Source of the DNA: Incurvaria masculella
Taxonomy: Eukaryota > Arthropoda > Insecta > Lepidoptera > Incurvariidae
Assembly: GCA_946894095.1 (NCBI GenBank)
Contig: OX335644.1
Span: forward strand, 23,169,595 to 23,233,594
DNA: 64,000 nt
Direction of reading: 5' to 3'
The notes under the pieces were generated by a model. It was not told the origin of the DNA, searched no databases, and worked only from the letters and a program-made list of their open reading frames with translations. Shown here in pieces: positions 35,101 through 44,258 of this stretch (position 1 is the first letter of the stretch; every line of letters begins with the position of its first letter). The translations under genes and the position numbers were made by a program.

Positions 35101-38100
35101 ACGTCACTGCTCCTTGCACCGCCTTAGACAGTTCAACCAAAAATTTAAGTTTGGCAGTAGAGTTTAGGTAATCATTCGTAAGTGTATTATATCATTGATG
35201 TGAATAAAAAAAAATCAGAACTTATAGACCAGTGAAGTTTCTTTTTCTTCACTGAGTTGATCGAATCCGTGGATCAATAAAGTTGTGACTTAGGGCCGGT
35301 ATTTCAATCGACCCTCAAATCTAGCCCTTACACAAGGTTCACTTAAGAACGGCCCGTAAGCTATGCTCCCCATACAAAGTTTACTAATCATTTGGAAACG
35401 GCTATTCCAATTAAATTGATATTTAATATCTAATATCAGGTAACAAATATCTGTATCTGCATGCTTTTGTTTTTTTGAAAAATCCAAACCGAATGAAATG
35501 AATGCAAAAAGAAAATCTTCATACGAATTTTGTTTTCTCTGTGGTTTGACCCAGAATACATTTACCGAAAAAACAAAGGCATGCAGACACAGATATTTGT
35601 AGCCTAATATTAGATAACTTTCATTTCATTCATAGATTTCAAATTATTAGTAAACTACGTTTGCATGGGAGGCGAAATTTTCAGGTGCTTACGGGCCGAC
35701 CTTAAGGTGGGCCTTCCCGCTCGACTCCCCATACAAACGTGGAAAGAAGATCACGCCCATATTTCTTGTCAGAGATCCAAAATTTTTGCTCAAAATTGTT
35801 TTGTTTGATCGAACTAGATGTCTGATGACCGTTGGCAATGTAAAATTGTGTTTGGTTTCTAAGTTATAAGGTCCGAAAGTTCGAATATTTCGCGCGTGTT
35901 ATACAATAACTTTGGCGGTGGATTACTCAACGATAAAGTAAGAACATCTTAAAAAGATTAGTCATCAGACGTAGCTTGTTTCATCAAGATTTATAATCAA
36001 TTTGGTTTTTGTTAGATTGTTGACTACAGCAGTCGTGCTTTACTTTTAGGTACAATTCGTTTTGTAATCAAAATTTTCGTAAAAATTAACCAAATGCACA
36101 TTGCTATGCACATTGTCTGCTTCCTGGAGATGTTGCATCTTCCTCATCACGGAGCCTGCCTTTTTCTTTGAAACAGTGAAGCTCCCAGAGCGCAATAGCA
36201 CGGTTTTGTACTGTGCCCCGCCCGTAAGCTATTTTCCCCATACAAACGTAGTTTACTAATTATTCGGAAACCGCTATTACAATTAAATTAATATTTAATA
36301 TCAGGTAACAAATATCTGTGTCAGCATGCTTTTGTTTTTTTTTAAAATCCAAACCGAATGAAATGAAAGCAAAAAGAAAATCTTCATACGAATTTTGTTT
36401 TGTCTGTAATTTGACCCAGAATACTTTTACCGAAAAAAAAAACATGCAGACACAGATATTTGTAACCTAATATTATATACCAAATATCAAGTAAGTTGGA
36501 ACAGTGGTGATCAAATTATTAGTAAACTACGTTTGTATGGGAGGCGAAATTTTCTGATGCTTACGGGCCGACCTTAAGTCTTTCTTTCTAGTTTCTTTCC
36601 AGTTCTTCTTCGCTGTGCTTTGTTTTGCTGAACTGGCCAATGTTAAACTATGACAAATCCGAGTGCAATGTACTGTCTATGGGTGATGAATTAACAATAC
36701 TATACAATGTTACATTGATGTATTGAACTGAATGGCCAATCAGGGGTAAAAGGCGAGTCTCAGTACTCTCCAAAGACACTCATCACAAGAACTCGAAAGT
36801 GAGTTTGACAGATTATTCTACCAGAAAAAACATTTCTAGGGTATCTATACAAAGGTTGAACATTTCGGGACAATGAACCAGGTAGATGCTTTGTCTGATG
36901 GGTGGTGACCTTCTGGCAGGGCTTCCTGCGCGTGCTAGAGGACATGGGCGACATCGTGCTGGACGTGCCGCTCGCCTACATCATGCTGGACCGATTCGTG
37001 GAGCGCTGCAACGCCAAGTTCCGCCTCGGCGAGAAGGTGCACAAGAAGATGCCCACGAGGTCGGTATGAGTTCGCTCCCCGCTCGCAGTGCTTCCAGCGC
37101 ATACGTGTTAAGGCCCTGGTACTAGCCAAATCGCAAAGTTAGACGAGGCACCCCAAGTTAAATCAGTCAGACGAGTAGAAGTGTTATTCTTGCAATATAT
37201 GATTCCTTGTCTAGGAATCGACCTATTTTCGTTAATGTATGTTTCCTTTTTCTATACAAAATACATTGCGGAAACGGTGTCCATTTCCGAACTTTTTTGA
37301 CTAAATGTAGAAATCTAAAAGCAAATGGAATTATTTGTTTATGCATATATGCTGTTTTTACTTATATCTAAAAATTATATTACTTTCAGATTTCTAATGT
37401 GAAAAATCGATTTTTTTATTATAAATTCATCATTTATTCGTATCGTCATTTATCTTAATAATGGAATCAAGTTTTACACGACATACTCTCAGCAAGTGCA
37501 ATCAAACTCACGAAATTGGGTCTTTCAAAGACTACTTTTGGAAAGCACAGAATCGACAATCACAGAGTCTCTATATTTACACGACGCAAAAAATTGACAC
37601 GACATCCTCTCAGCAAGTGCAATCAACTGTCAGAAAATTTGATCTGTCAAAGACTACTACTGGAAAACACAGAATCGACAATCACAGAGTCCCTATATTT
37701 CATGTCTGTTCTAAACCTTGTTGTCAGCGCGACAATTCGGCGATCGCTCTCCGAAGTTAAGCAACGCTGGGTCCGGTCTGGTCTTGGATGGGTGACCATT
37801 CGACCGTTGAGAGAGGCTGGCCGTGGTTCGGATTCTACGTTAAACTGTAGGACCCCTTCCTTACTTACTAGGTGGTAGGGTTAATCCCGCCCGGGTTGGT
37901 ATCATCGCATTGGATGAACGATGGTCGAAGCGGCAATGAAAATTGTCCGTGTTTTCCATCCAGTTCAATGTAGCCGTGCAATATAAGGAAGGTCCTGGCA
38001 TGGCACCTAGTTCCCATGTGGTGTGTTGGGCTAATACCATGACAAAACTTGTGGTATTAGCCATCCATGTCCAGTCACATATAAAAAACTAAACATTAAC

Positions 38101-38197
38101 TATTGTTTTTTTCTCCATCGGCAGAGGGCGCAAGCGGTACGTGTCGGAGGGCGACGGCGGCCACATCAAGGACCACGCGCTGAAGCTGCGCGAGTAG
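23138..38197 (+). CDS. Pdcd4: Programmed cell death protein 4 (two MA3 domains)
   Basis: Ten exons join in frame to 440 residues: 23138-23372, 26522-26679, 28782-28883, 29249-29366, 29861-30023, 32569-32658, 33910-34042, 34881-34991, 36920-37059, 38125-38197 (stop TAG). All have GT..AG borders. Pdcd4 binds eIF4A through its MA3 domains and blocks its helicase activity, restraining cap-dependent translation; it moves between nucleus and cytoplasm. The basic N-terminus has [16 protein letters not shown] and the hallmark [19 protein letters not shown]3-1 is about residues 132-258 ([40 protein letters not shown]). MA3-2 is about 290-410 ([47 protein letters not shown]). The C-terminus [12 protein letters not shown] is the family signature. 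Human Pdcd4 is 469 residues, so this one is slightly short, mainly in the N-terminal region. ATG 23138 is the first in frame. Introns hold most of the SINEs and MITEs listed below; one SINE ends only about 35 bases before exon 10. Confidence 0.97.
24437..24775. mobile_element. catagattaaagagg MITE, copy 2
   Basis: Starts gccatagattgtagaggaagggata and retains gaatagggac, ggtgttgcaattcacat, ctggcagtgactggagatgg and tgtatgacgtcag. It lacks the LINE insert of the 16679 copy. Pdcd4 intron 1. Confidence 0.7.
24908..25275. mobile_element. TTAA-flanked MITE family A, 368 bp
   Basis: Flanked by TTAA at 24904-24907 and 25276-25279. Ends are gaacggcccgtaagc and gcttacgggccgacc, an imperfect inverted pair, with a quasi-palindromic interior (aaatatctgtg..tgcatgc / gcatgc.gacacagatattt). 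Two other copies have exactly this length. TTAA target duplication is typical of piggyBac-type non-autonomous elements. Confidence 0.88.
25280..25542. mobile_element. TTAA-flanked element family J, internally deleted
   Basis: Lies between TTAA 25276-25279 (shared with family A) and TTAA 25543-25546. Its ends, gagctcatctgcccttagg.. and ..aagtgtaccctc, match those of 54043-54854, which is longer. Confidence 0.65.
25776..26110. mobile_element. Rearranged SINE: head on plus, body on minus
   Basis: 25776-25862 is a tRNA-Ala(TGC)-like head on the plus strand (tgtagctcagtggagtgg, cttgcatgcc, gggttcaaatcc, cccgttcatg). 25863-26110 is the common SINE body in minus orientation, starting at the cattcccgaagg block. 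A normal copy has both parts on one strand. Confidence 0.75.
26712..26830. mobile_element. Small palindromic MITE (cacctccagttacc family), copy 1
   Basis: tgttttcaccacctccagttacctg..gactttcggctac is inverted as gtaaccgaaagataac..agctggaggtggtgg. A second copy lies at about 51915-52018. Pdcd4 intron 2, 30 bases after the exon. Confidence 0.7.
26850..27055 (+). repeat. CT-rich polypyrimidine tract
   Basis: About 200 bases almost free of purines on the plus strand, ending in (CT)n at 27009-27052. The Glu/Arg-rich ORF on the other strand is an artefact of this composition. Confidence 0.9.
27224..27915. mobile_element. Family A MITE interrupted by family B
   Basis: Family A sequence (gcagacacagatatttgtagc) runs to 27262, is broken by a 542-bp family B element, and resumes at 27813 with tattagacaccaaatatcaa to the normal end gggccgacc before TTAA 27916-27919. 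The left end of A is lost. Confidence 0.8.
27267..27808. mobile_element. TTAA-flanked MITE family B, 542 bp, nested in family A
   Basis: Starts ggcggcccaacccgg after TTAA 27263-27266 and ends cgggttgggccacc before TTGA, a one-base variant of the target copy. Interior marks: acaaaaccgtgctgttgcgctctggg, cgcgcgaaaaattcgaactttcgg, gacatctagttcgatcaaat. Confidence 0.85.
27925..28140. mobile_element. Partial MITE of the ggcgtttacggc family
   Basis: Shares cggcgtaaacggcaacgtc, tgttagtttgcttaacgc and gccatacattcgaaaacgcc with 38845-39212 and 52717-53061. The left arm is missing. Confidence 0.65.
28305..28700. other. AT-rich intron sequence
   Basis: (ttta)n-like start and A-rich stretches suggest an old retroelement 3' region, but no diagnostic motif was found. 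Confidence 0.3.
29029..29205. mobile_element. Partial TTAA MITE of family I
   Basis: Begins ggatgttccgacg directly after TTAA and shares gttttcgctgcaagtaatatgac and cttaaagtgctatac with the full copy 53667-54028. Confidence 0.65.
30130..30513 (-). mobile_element. SINE, tRNA-type head, full length
   Basis: Minus strand: gagcggctcgtagcctagtggcgcggg, common body, A-rich end. Pdcd4 intron 5. Confidence 0.88.
31208..32223 (+). mobile_element. SINE split by insertions
   Basis: The linker and body start (gagttggataagtgcatttc, attgtaggtcctcttcccct) run to 31321. The body resumes at 31876 (gttaagcccgcccgggttgg), is lost after about 31950 in an (ATT)n run, and the SINE end (agccatccatgtcagtttcc then A run) is found at 32188-32223. 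The head is missing. Confidence 0.65.
31322..31875. mobile_element. 554-bp GC-rich insertion inside the SINE
   Basis: The flanks ctactaggtagtag and ctactagttagtag look like a 14-base target duplication; with the adjoining tcgtggg/cccacga they also form inverted repeats of about 21 bases. The interior is GC- and CpG-rich (31390-31680) and has no ORF. A solo LTR or a non-autonomous DNA element are both possible; the ends are not TG..CA at the apparent junction. Confidence 0.6.
32700..32975. mobile_element. catagattaaagagg MITE, copy 3
   Basis: gaatagattaaagagaaaggg.. agtagggataaa..ggcattgcaattcacat.. gaaaataagcagtttatggcgag.. tgtatgacgttagct. It runs directly into TTAA 32976-32979 and a family B element. 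Confidence 0.65.
32980..33312. mobile_element. Family B MITE, truncated
   Basis: Starts ggtgggcccaacccgctcat after TTAA and keeps aaagaagatcacgcccatatttc and the gaactagatgtctgatgacc block in the orientation opposite to 27267-27808. It stops where a fragment of SINE end (atgcaacctgtcaagg) begins. Confidence 0.75.
33358..33795 (+). mobile_element. CCGT-associated element with a retroelement insert, copy 2
   Basis: Start aaggttccgtacgcaaaggg and end gtttgcgagtccgactcgcacttgg belong to the CCGT family. Between about 33503 and 33739 lies an unrelated insert ending gctaaataaacatttgatttgatttgattt, a typical LINE or SINE tail of short direct repeats. Confidence 0.75.
34157..34483 (+). mobile_element. 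SINE, 5S-type head, tail to tail with the next SINE
   Basis: Head cggtagcccagtggcg.. ttttagatgggtgaccg, common body to gtgtgttaggctaata. It ends two or three bases from the next, inverted SINE. Pdcd4 intron 7. Confidence 0.85.
34486..34825 (-). mobile_element. SINE, tRNA-type head, inverted partner
   Basis: Minus strand head gagcggctcgtagcttactggcg.. tctgggttcgacccc, with a body that has lost about 30 bases near 34625-34665. Its head end is 55 bases before Pdcd4 exon 8. Confidence 0.85.
35347..35701. mobile_element. Family A MITE, first of an A-B-A chain
   Basis: TTAA 35343-35346, gaacggcccgtaagc.. to ..gcttacgggccgac, TTAA 35702-35705. It is 355 bp, with a small deletion near 35625. Confidence 0.88.
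35706..36217. mobile_element. Family B MITE, middle of the A-B-A chain
   Basis: Begins ggtgggccttcccgctc right after the shared TTAA, and is in the orientation opposite to 27267-27808. It ends at acggttttgtactgtgcc, where family A follows without the terminal 30 bases of B or a TTAA. Confidence 0.8.
36218..36573. mobile_element. Family A MITE, end of the A-B-A chain
   Basis: Starts cgcccgtaagctattttcccc and ends gcttacgggccgacc before TTAA 36574-36577, in the same orientation as the first A. Confidence 0.85.
36589..36712 (+). mobile_element. Retroelement 3' end (gctgaactggcc family), copy 1
   Basis: tttccagttcttcttcgctg..gctgaactggccaatg..tgacaaatccgagtgcaatg..ctgtctatgggtgatgaa with an aacaatac-type tail. 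Copies at 53296-53421 and 59640-59745 end at the same point, as 5'-truncated LINEs or SINEs do. Confidence 0.7.
37473..37705 (+). repeat. Two tandem units of about 121 bp
   Basis: Units start tttacacgacatactctcag (37473) and ttgacacgacatcctctcag (37594). Both contain agcaagtgcaatcaa, tcaaagactact and cacagaatcgacaatcacag. Pdcd4 intron 9. Confidence 0.8.
37728..38089 (+). mobile_element. SINE, 5S-type head, well preserved
   Basis: Contains the clearest 5S-like head: cgatcgctctccgaagttaa, gcaacgctgggtccgg and tcttggatgggtgacc, then the full body. It ends about 35 bases before Pdcd4 exon 10, close to the splice acceptor tract. Confidence 0.9.
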
Positions 38198-38840
38198 CGA
38201 GCCGGCCCAACGCGCCGCCAAGTACAAACAGACGCCACCTACGCTCCGTTGATGACGCGCGGTCCGTCCGTCCCGCTGAACGTTGCGCGCCTGACGCTAC
38301 GCCATTTTGTCGTGCATTTCTTTTGAAAGCTTTAATCCTTTGGGTCAGTTATGTGACTTTTGTAGCTCAACTTTATCGTATATAGGTGGGGTAGTGTGTA
38401 ATATTCGTATGAAATACGTACGTTATACCTTTCGTACATACTATTTCGTTATACGATACCGTCCAACTACAAAACTTAGTAGGCACTCAGTTCACACTGC
38501 GGCGTATCTCGCACATTTTAAGATGTAATTGGAATATAAACCTTATTTCCTGTGCACAGTGCTTCTCGAAAATTAGACTTCCATTTGAACTGTCAACATT
38601 TACAGTGTTAACAGCAATTTAGGCAATTCAGGTTTCATGCTCAAAGCTGTGAGCATCACAAACTATTTGGACCGTTGGTGTGCCCGCTTACGAATATTCA
38701 TCTCTCAGTTAAATGTAATCAATTTAAAACGAAAGCTAAACATGCATTCTCACCTTAGAGACATTTAACGGTTTGTGAAACAAAACAGGCCAGAGACGAC
38801 AGACAACGCTATAGGAATGTCAAAATAGTTGTACATACAG
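38198..38840 (+). other. Pdcd4 3' UTR and flank
   Basis: GC-rich for about 100 bases after the stop, then AT-rich. No clear AATAAA was found close by; aatataaa at about 38532 may serve. No repeat recognised. Confidence 0.35.
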
Positions 38841-38844
38841 TGCT

Positions 38845-39212
38845 CTGAGCCTGTAGTCCCAGTTGACGTCTTAATTGGCGTTTACGGCAAACCGATCGAC
38901 TGGCGTTTTCCGTAAAAACGTCAAACTCCGTACAAGTTTTTACTAGATATTCTGTGGTTTTACTTCTTCAAGCTGTCAAAGTCAAACTCGGACTTCAGAT
39001 TTGTATGAAAACGCGGGGCGACGTAAACGGCAACGTCGACGTATTTACGGCAACGTTGAGTAAGCTGTCAAATAAAACTCGAACTCGCAAATGTTAGTTC
39101 GCTTAACGCCCACTGCGCGCGCTCTTCAATTTCTCCATACATTTGAAAACGCCAGTCGATCGGTTTGCCGTAAACGCCAATTTAGGTGAGAACTCAGACT
39201 GACCACTCTGGC
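38845..39212. mobile_element. MITE of the ggcgtttacggc family, complete
   Basis: Left arm aattggcgtttacggcaaac, cgatcgactggcgtttt; right arm aaaacgccagtcgatcgg, tttgccgtaaacgccaattt then gactgaccactctg. A second complete copy is 52717-53061 and a partial one 27925-28140. Confidence 0.8.
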
Positions 39213-40270
39213 TACAAAGCTTGAGCATGTATACTGCATTGAGTGACATAACGATGACATATCGTTCTCGGCACGCCATTTTGAGAGCTGTCAACGCGAA
39301 TCGGACCAGTTGTAAACGCGCTATTGGTAGCGTGAGCTCAAATCGGACCATGATGTTAATTCCATAGATTGAAAAGTGTGCGGCGTCTCTGTGTGAACAA
39401 CCCTTTTTTAACAGGTTTGAATTTGTTAAAAGATTTGCGTTTGTGAACCCGTGCGTACCATTTCGGTGTAGTAATATAGAGACTGGGTCAAAAGTTGGCA
39501 CGCATGGATAAAACATTCAATATATTCTGTACGCTTTGGTGTGTGCGTACCTATTTATGTTGGTTGACTTCTGCTGGATTATAATGCTAATTAACAATTG
39601 ATTATAATTAATAAATACTTTCATCATACTATATAATATCGCTGTGGAGGCAGAGGCCGCACGATGATTTTTTTTGCTCATCGAAGTTTTTTAACTAACC
39701 GATTCTTGGTTTTTGCGGGTTCTCATTGTAACCTCCATTCCGGGAAAAGCATTCTGGGGTAAAATATAACCGTTCCGATATTATACTATAAACATTCAGG
39801 AGAGAAATTATAACCAATCCCGACCTTCATTCCGGAGGTCACTTCAGGCTTGTGGAGTAGGAATGGGAATGCATTCCTCCTTTGAGTCGGAATCAGATCA
39901 CTGGTGAAGACTAGTTTTTTTTTTTTCAAAACTCGTAGGACAAGTGTTTCATTTCGATGTGCAGAATCACCACTGAAATGGTGACCCTTTGAATAAATAA
40001 ATAAATCTATATAATTTGGGTTATGCAACGAAACCTAGATTGAAGCATTGTTATCAGATTTTGAAAACAAAAAATACGAGAGGTGTCGTGGGTCACCCGG
40101 CCGGAACGATGGCTGTATATTTTTCTCATGGGTTTTTTTTTCTACTCCATTTTCAAACTGACATACGCCACAGAAATACGACACATTTAATTTTGGACAT
40201 TCACCCAAGCGGAGCTTCTACTTTTCCAAACTGCACAAGATCACCCGCTGGGCTAATCTGAACATTGCAT
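39213..40270. other. Intergenic, no recognised gene
   Basis: A 137-codon minus ORF (39103-39516) runs partly into the MITE above and has no motif, so I do not treat it as a gene. Confidence 0.4.
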
Positions 40271-40278
40271 AAAACATT

Positions 40279-40510
40279 TAAACACGAGATTGACTGGAGG
40301 ACTGAAGCTCTGTCTCTTTAGACAGCAAAAGTGTCGCATCAGTGTCGCTGTCACTTTGACAGGAAAAGTGTTGGACACATTTTCCCATCCAGCTCTCATC
40401 CCCGAAACGCCTGATAAGGAACATAGTTCCAATACAAAAAATCTGATTGCAATGCCTCAATGCAGATATCGTTGTGCAACTTCAAATTAATGACATAACC
40501 GTAATTTTGT
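40279..40510 (+). mobile_element. Fragment of a second SINE family
   Basis: The end aatctgattgcaatgcctcaatgcagatatcg..aacttcaaatt matches the sequence after the tRNA-like unit at 41048 (gattacaatgcttcatgtag..aacctcaaat). Confidence 0.45.
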
Positions 40511-41047
40511 ATCCATTAAATAAGTAATAATATAAAATGTTAATAAATATGTACGCACGCACGTCGACATTGTGTTTGCTTTTTACCTTAGCTGGGTTTT
40601 TGATCTCTGAGACAAGTATTTTACGTGAATGTTCAACAATGCATTTAGTGGCAGTTTGAACGTGTCGTCAAGCGTGCAACGTTCAGTCAAGCGGACGGTC
40701 GGGCATCCTCTAAGTTGTAAGCGAGTTTATTAGCTGTTCTATGTATTGATATGTTTATTCAGAGTTTAGGGCCCGAATGCAGAGTATAGCCAAAATCTTG
40801 TCGATTGGGATTTTGCTATGGCCGATGATATGAAATGATTGTGGCCGCTAGAATCGTTATTATGTATTGATGCGACTATGAGAGGTAGACATTGCTTTGA
40901 TATTGTAATTTCTACAGGAGTCAGCACAAGTAATTAGGTTAGTATTTCAATCACTGCAGTCAAAATGCGAGACCGGCGCCATCTAGTAGATAGAAGAAGC
41001 ATTGTGTCGATTTGGATGTAATAAAAACATTTTTGGCTGATGTAATG

Positions 41048-41118
41048 GTCGGGAAAGCTCAGCGGTAGAGCAGTGGACATGTAACCCAAAGGTCGCAGGT
41101 TTGAATCCTGCTTCCGAC
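41048..41118 (+). tRNA. tRNA-Thr(TGT)-like sequence, probably a SINE head or pseudogene
   Basis: The 71 bases fold with a full 7-bp acceptor stem (gtcggga/ttccgac), a 4-bp D stem (gctc/gagc) and a 5-bp T stem (gcagg/cctgc around tttgaat). The anticodon stem pairs poorly and the loop catgtaa has A instead of U at position 33, so a working tRNA is unlikely. Downstream similarity to 40279-40510 supports a SINE. Confidence 0.55.
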
Positions 41119-41693
41119 TTCCGAATGTTCTGACCAAACACTTTCCGATTTTTTCAAAATTTGATTACAATGCTTCATGTAGATGTCGCTGGATAACCTC
41201 AAATGAACAGGACAGTACAGTTGTATATTCTCTATATGGTTTAAGACAGGGCCTTACATAGTTTATAACCACGGGTGAAGCAATGCTTACTCATGCTAGT
41301 GATTCCGAGGGATTCCTGAAATTTGGTTGTGTATGGCGGGTAGACGGTGGATCAGAACCATTCTGTGCCATCTTGCCCCCCTCCCTGCTATGCCCATGTT
41401 CATAAACTATTTAAGAGCCAGAAGAACTAACCGTAAGCTGTATAGAGGGAAAGTCCTGGCATGGCACTTAATTCGGGAAAGCGGTATGTCGCTAATGCAA
41501 CGCTATATTCCCCATACAAACGTAGTTTTTATTTTTATTAATTAAATCAAGTGAAATGAAAGAGAAAAGAAAAATGACATCCATCAATGGAGCAAGGAAG
41601 GATGGAAACTTAACCATACAGCAGCAGCGAAGCCACGTTATAGTGACGGTAGCGCCAGCCATTCAGTTCGCTTACGAATTCGCTACCTCCTGG

Positions 41694-41920
41694 AGGCCCA
41701 TTTGGGTAAGAGTGTGTTCGAACTCTTCGCTAAATATCAACTTACTTTATCAAATAGTTTCCACATTTCTTGAACCATATTTTAGTTTGGTAAAAATATG
41801 ATTTGTCCCATAAATACGTTGGAAGTATAAACAGTTCCATTATTTAAATAATGATATATTTCCCAGCACTTTTTAAATCACTCCCAAACTCGAACTTACT
41901 CTCACCTGAATGGCCCCTCT
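41694..41920. mobile_element. MITE, copy 2 of the 2505 family
   Basis: In reverse orientation it matches 2505-2747 from cattcaggtgagagtaagttcg through acttccaacgtattta to ttgatatttagcgaagagttcg. Confidence 0.78.
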
Positions 41921-42291
41921 GATGTTCTCGAGTTTCAACGACACATAATAGTGAAGGGGGCATTTGATGTTGCACGTCCCGAATTTATAAGCGAACTGAC
42001 TGGCCGGATTTATCGTCCCTGAATTGCTGCTATACGGAAGAGTTTCATTTACCCCTCCTTGCTCGATACATCCAACTCTCTGGGTGCTAGGCCAGTACAC
42101 GTTTTCTCTGTGCGAGGGCAGTGTTTTAAATGACAAGTAAATTTTAACGTGTTGAACTATGTAGGAGTGTGTGATACAGAATGCGCGTGTGTAATATAAC
42201 GACGCATTATTTTTGCTCCCGCAAAGAATAAACGATATTCACAAAGTGAGAATATATTTGAGCATTTGAAATTAATGTTTCAGCTCTTTAC

Positions 42292-42351
42292 TGTGGCTGT
42301 ACTTGATAGATATTTCAGCGCAAATGTGGCTGTACTTGATAGATATTTCAC
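42292..42351 (+). repeat. 33-bp tandem duplication
   Basis: tgtggctgtacttgatagat and atttca occur at 42292 and again at 42325, identical over 26 bases. Confidence 0.85.
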
Positions 42352-42359
42352 TGCTGAAT

Positions 42360-44250
42360 CATTTGATATGAATTTATGCTTAACTCAAGTTGAAGACGAC
42401 TGTAGGTATATTTTCAAAGTTTTTTGAGTCTTCATTTCAAATGTTTTTAAATTGAAGGACTCACTTGTTTTGACTCATTGATGCATTCTGTTCCTGTCGA
42501 TGAGCCATACTTCTGTTGTGCCCAAAATATTCCTAGTAGAAAAAACTATTTTGGAAATATAATATGTAATAATATGTATAAAGCAATGCATGTATTCTGT
42601 GCCTCAACAAATCTTATTTTGGGATGCAGGATAGGAGAATACTATTATATTCTTGGATTTATAAGTTAATAGAATAAGTGCAGGAAGAAGCCTTTTTAAA
42701 CTCATGTGCCTCGTCTGAGATTCGGACCGCAGCCAAACACATTTCCGCTTCCGCCCCCACCCACAGCTTCGATTTACGACCACGGCGAGCCTAGCTGTCA
42801 CCTCAGTCGTCTACTTCGTAAGAACGTGGCGGATGCCTCCTTGATAACGGGCTGAATTATTAGCTCGAAACGTCGGAGAATGTCTCTTCCTGCCGCGTGA
42901 AAAGCCGTAACATTTTTCAAACATGTCTAACGACCGCGGTAATCTCAAAAGTATCATAAGCTTCTCTTATGGTTTACTCTGTGACTGCGAAACGGAGAAC
43001 TAACCATCCGAGCTGCAGTCATTGCATCGATTTGACATGTATTCAAGAATCAAGAAGTGGAACTTGAAATTGGAAAATTGTCTACACAGGACAGAGACCA
43101 AAAAACTAAAATAAAAAAAATAAAAAATTGGACATTTTTGCATTTCCAACACTGCCGATCTCGCATTTTCAGCAATAACTCTGTGTCCACGGTGGAATGG
43201 ATATTTAGTTTTTCTATCTTTGATTTTGGCTCTTTGCATTTTAGGTTACTTGTAAGTGGTTTGTTCCAAAAATAAGTCTTTTTTTTTTACTTGAAAATCT
43301 TGTCATAATATAATGTTTAGGTTTTGATTAATTTTCCTAATGTTTCTCTCTTGGGTAGGAATTCTGCCGTTGTGTTAGAATAAGTATTGGATTATATTTT
43401 ACTGTTTTTTCCTATTATTTCATTTCATTAACAATCTTTGCGTATGGATGGTTTGAGAGTGGTAAAAATATGTGAAATAAAATTAAACTTAGAATATGTT
43501 TTAATCTTAATAGAGCATGTTGTTTTATTTATTTCATAAATTGTTATCGTAATGGTATTGTAAGGGGCAAAATGAAATGCATTTTTTTAATTTTATTTTA
43601 TTTTCTAAAATAATTGTGGAAGCACGAAAATAATAAGCAATAATTGCGTAAAAATATCTGTCAGAATTGTGTAAAATACTGCACAGACGCTACGTCATTT
43701 GAAGAAACCGCCATCTTCCAGATAGTCGGGCATCTTCGAGTGCCCAATGGGAGACTTTCAGTGGAATATCATACCAAAAGTCGATGGTGTATCAAAGATT
43801 GGAGCATCAAAGTTGATAGTGACAACATAATAATCTTCCAAGAGGAACACTGTTATGAACTACGATTATTGCTTTTGCCTATATTCTAAAATAATATTGT
43901 CATAACTCTAATATACATGCGGCGCGCCAACCCAGCGTGTCCGTCGCTCGACATTGTAGTGCCTGAAAGAAAAAAATAGTCTTGTCAATCACATGGCTTG
44001 GTATTGCCAGAAATAAAAACATTTATCAGCCATTTGTGTTTCAACGTGTTGCAATATTTTGCCATTGCAGAAAATATTTTTTTCCCATAAATGATGATGA
44101 CATGATCAAATACTATTACTACATTTTGGGGAACCGGCACGGCCAGGACTACATTGGAAACATGTATGCTGTACCATACATGGAATTTTAGACACCAGTG
44201 GTCGAAAAAGCCCCGAGATCCACTAAAATCCCTTGAAAAGTTCTCTACAT
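42360..44250. other. Intergenic, no recognised gene
   Basis: 42690-42900 is less AT-rich and contains ctcgaaacgtcggagaatgt, reminiscent of the 3' regions of some retroelements. No RT or other coding motif is seen. Confidence 0.35.
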
Positions 44251-44258
44251 GGATTTTT

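Noticed and set aside
41048..41118. Functional tRNA-Thr gene
   Set aside because: The anticodon stem is badly paired and U33 is replaced; downstream similarity to another copy fits a SINE. It is listed as tRNA-like only.
42835..42905. Possible hammerhead-type motif of a Penelope-like element (ctgaattattagctcgaaacgtc)
   Set aside because: The GAAAC-GTC side is present but the CUGANGA box is not (ctgaatt), and no RT or GIY-YIG coding trace lies nearby.
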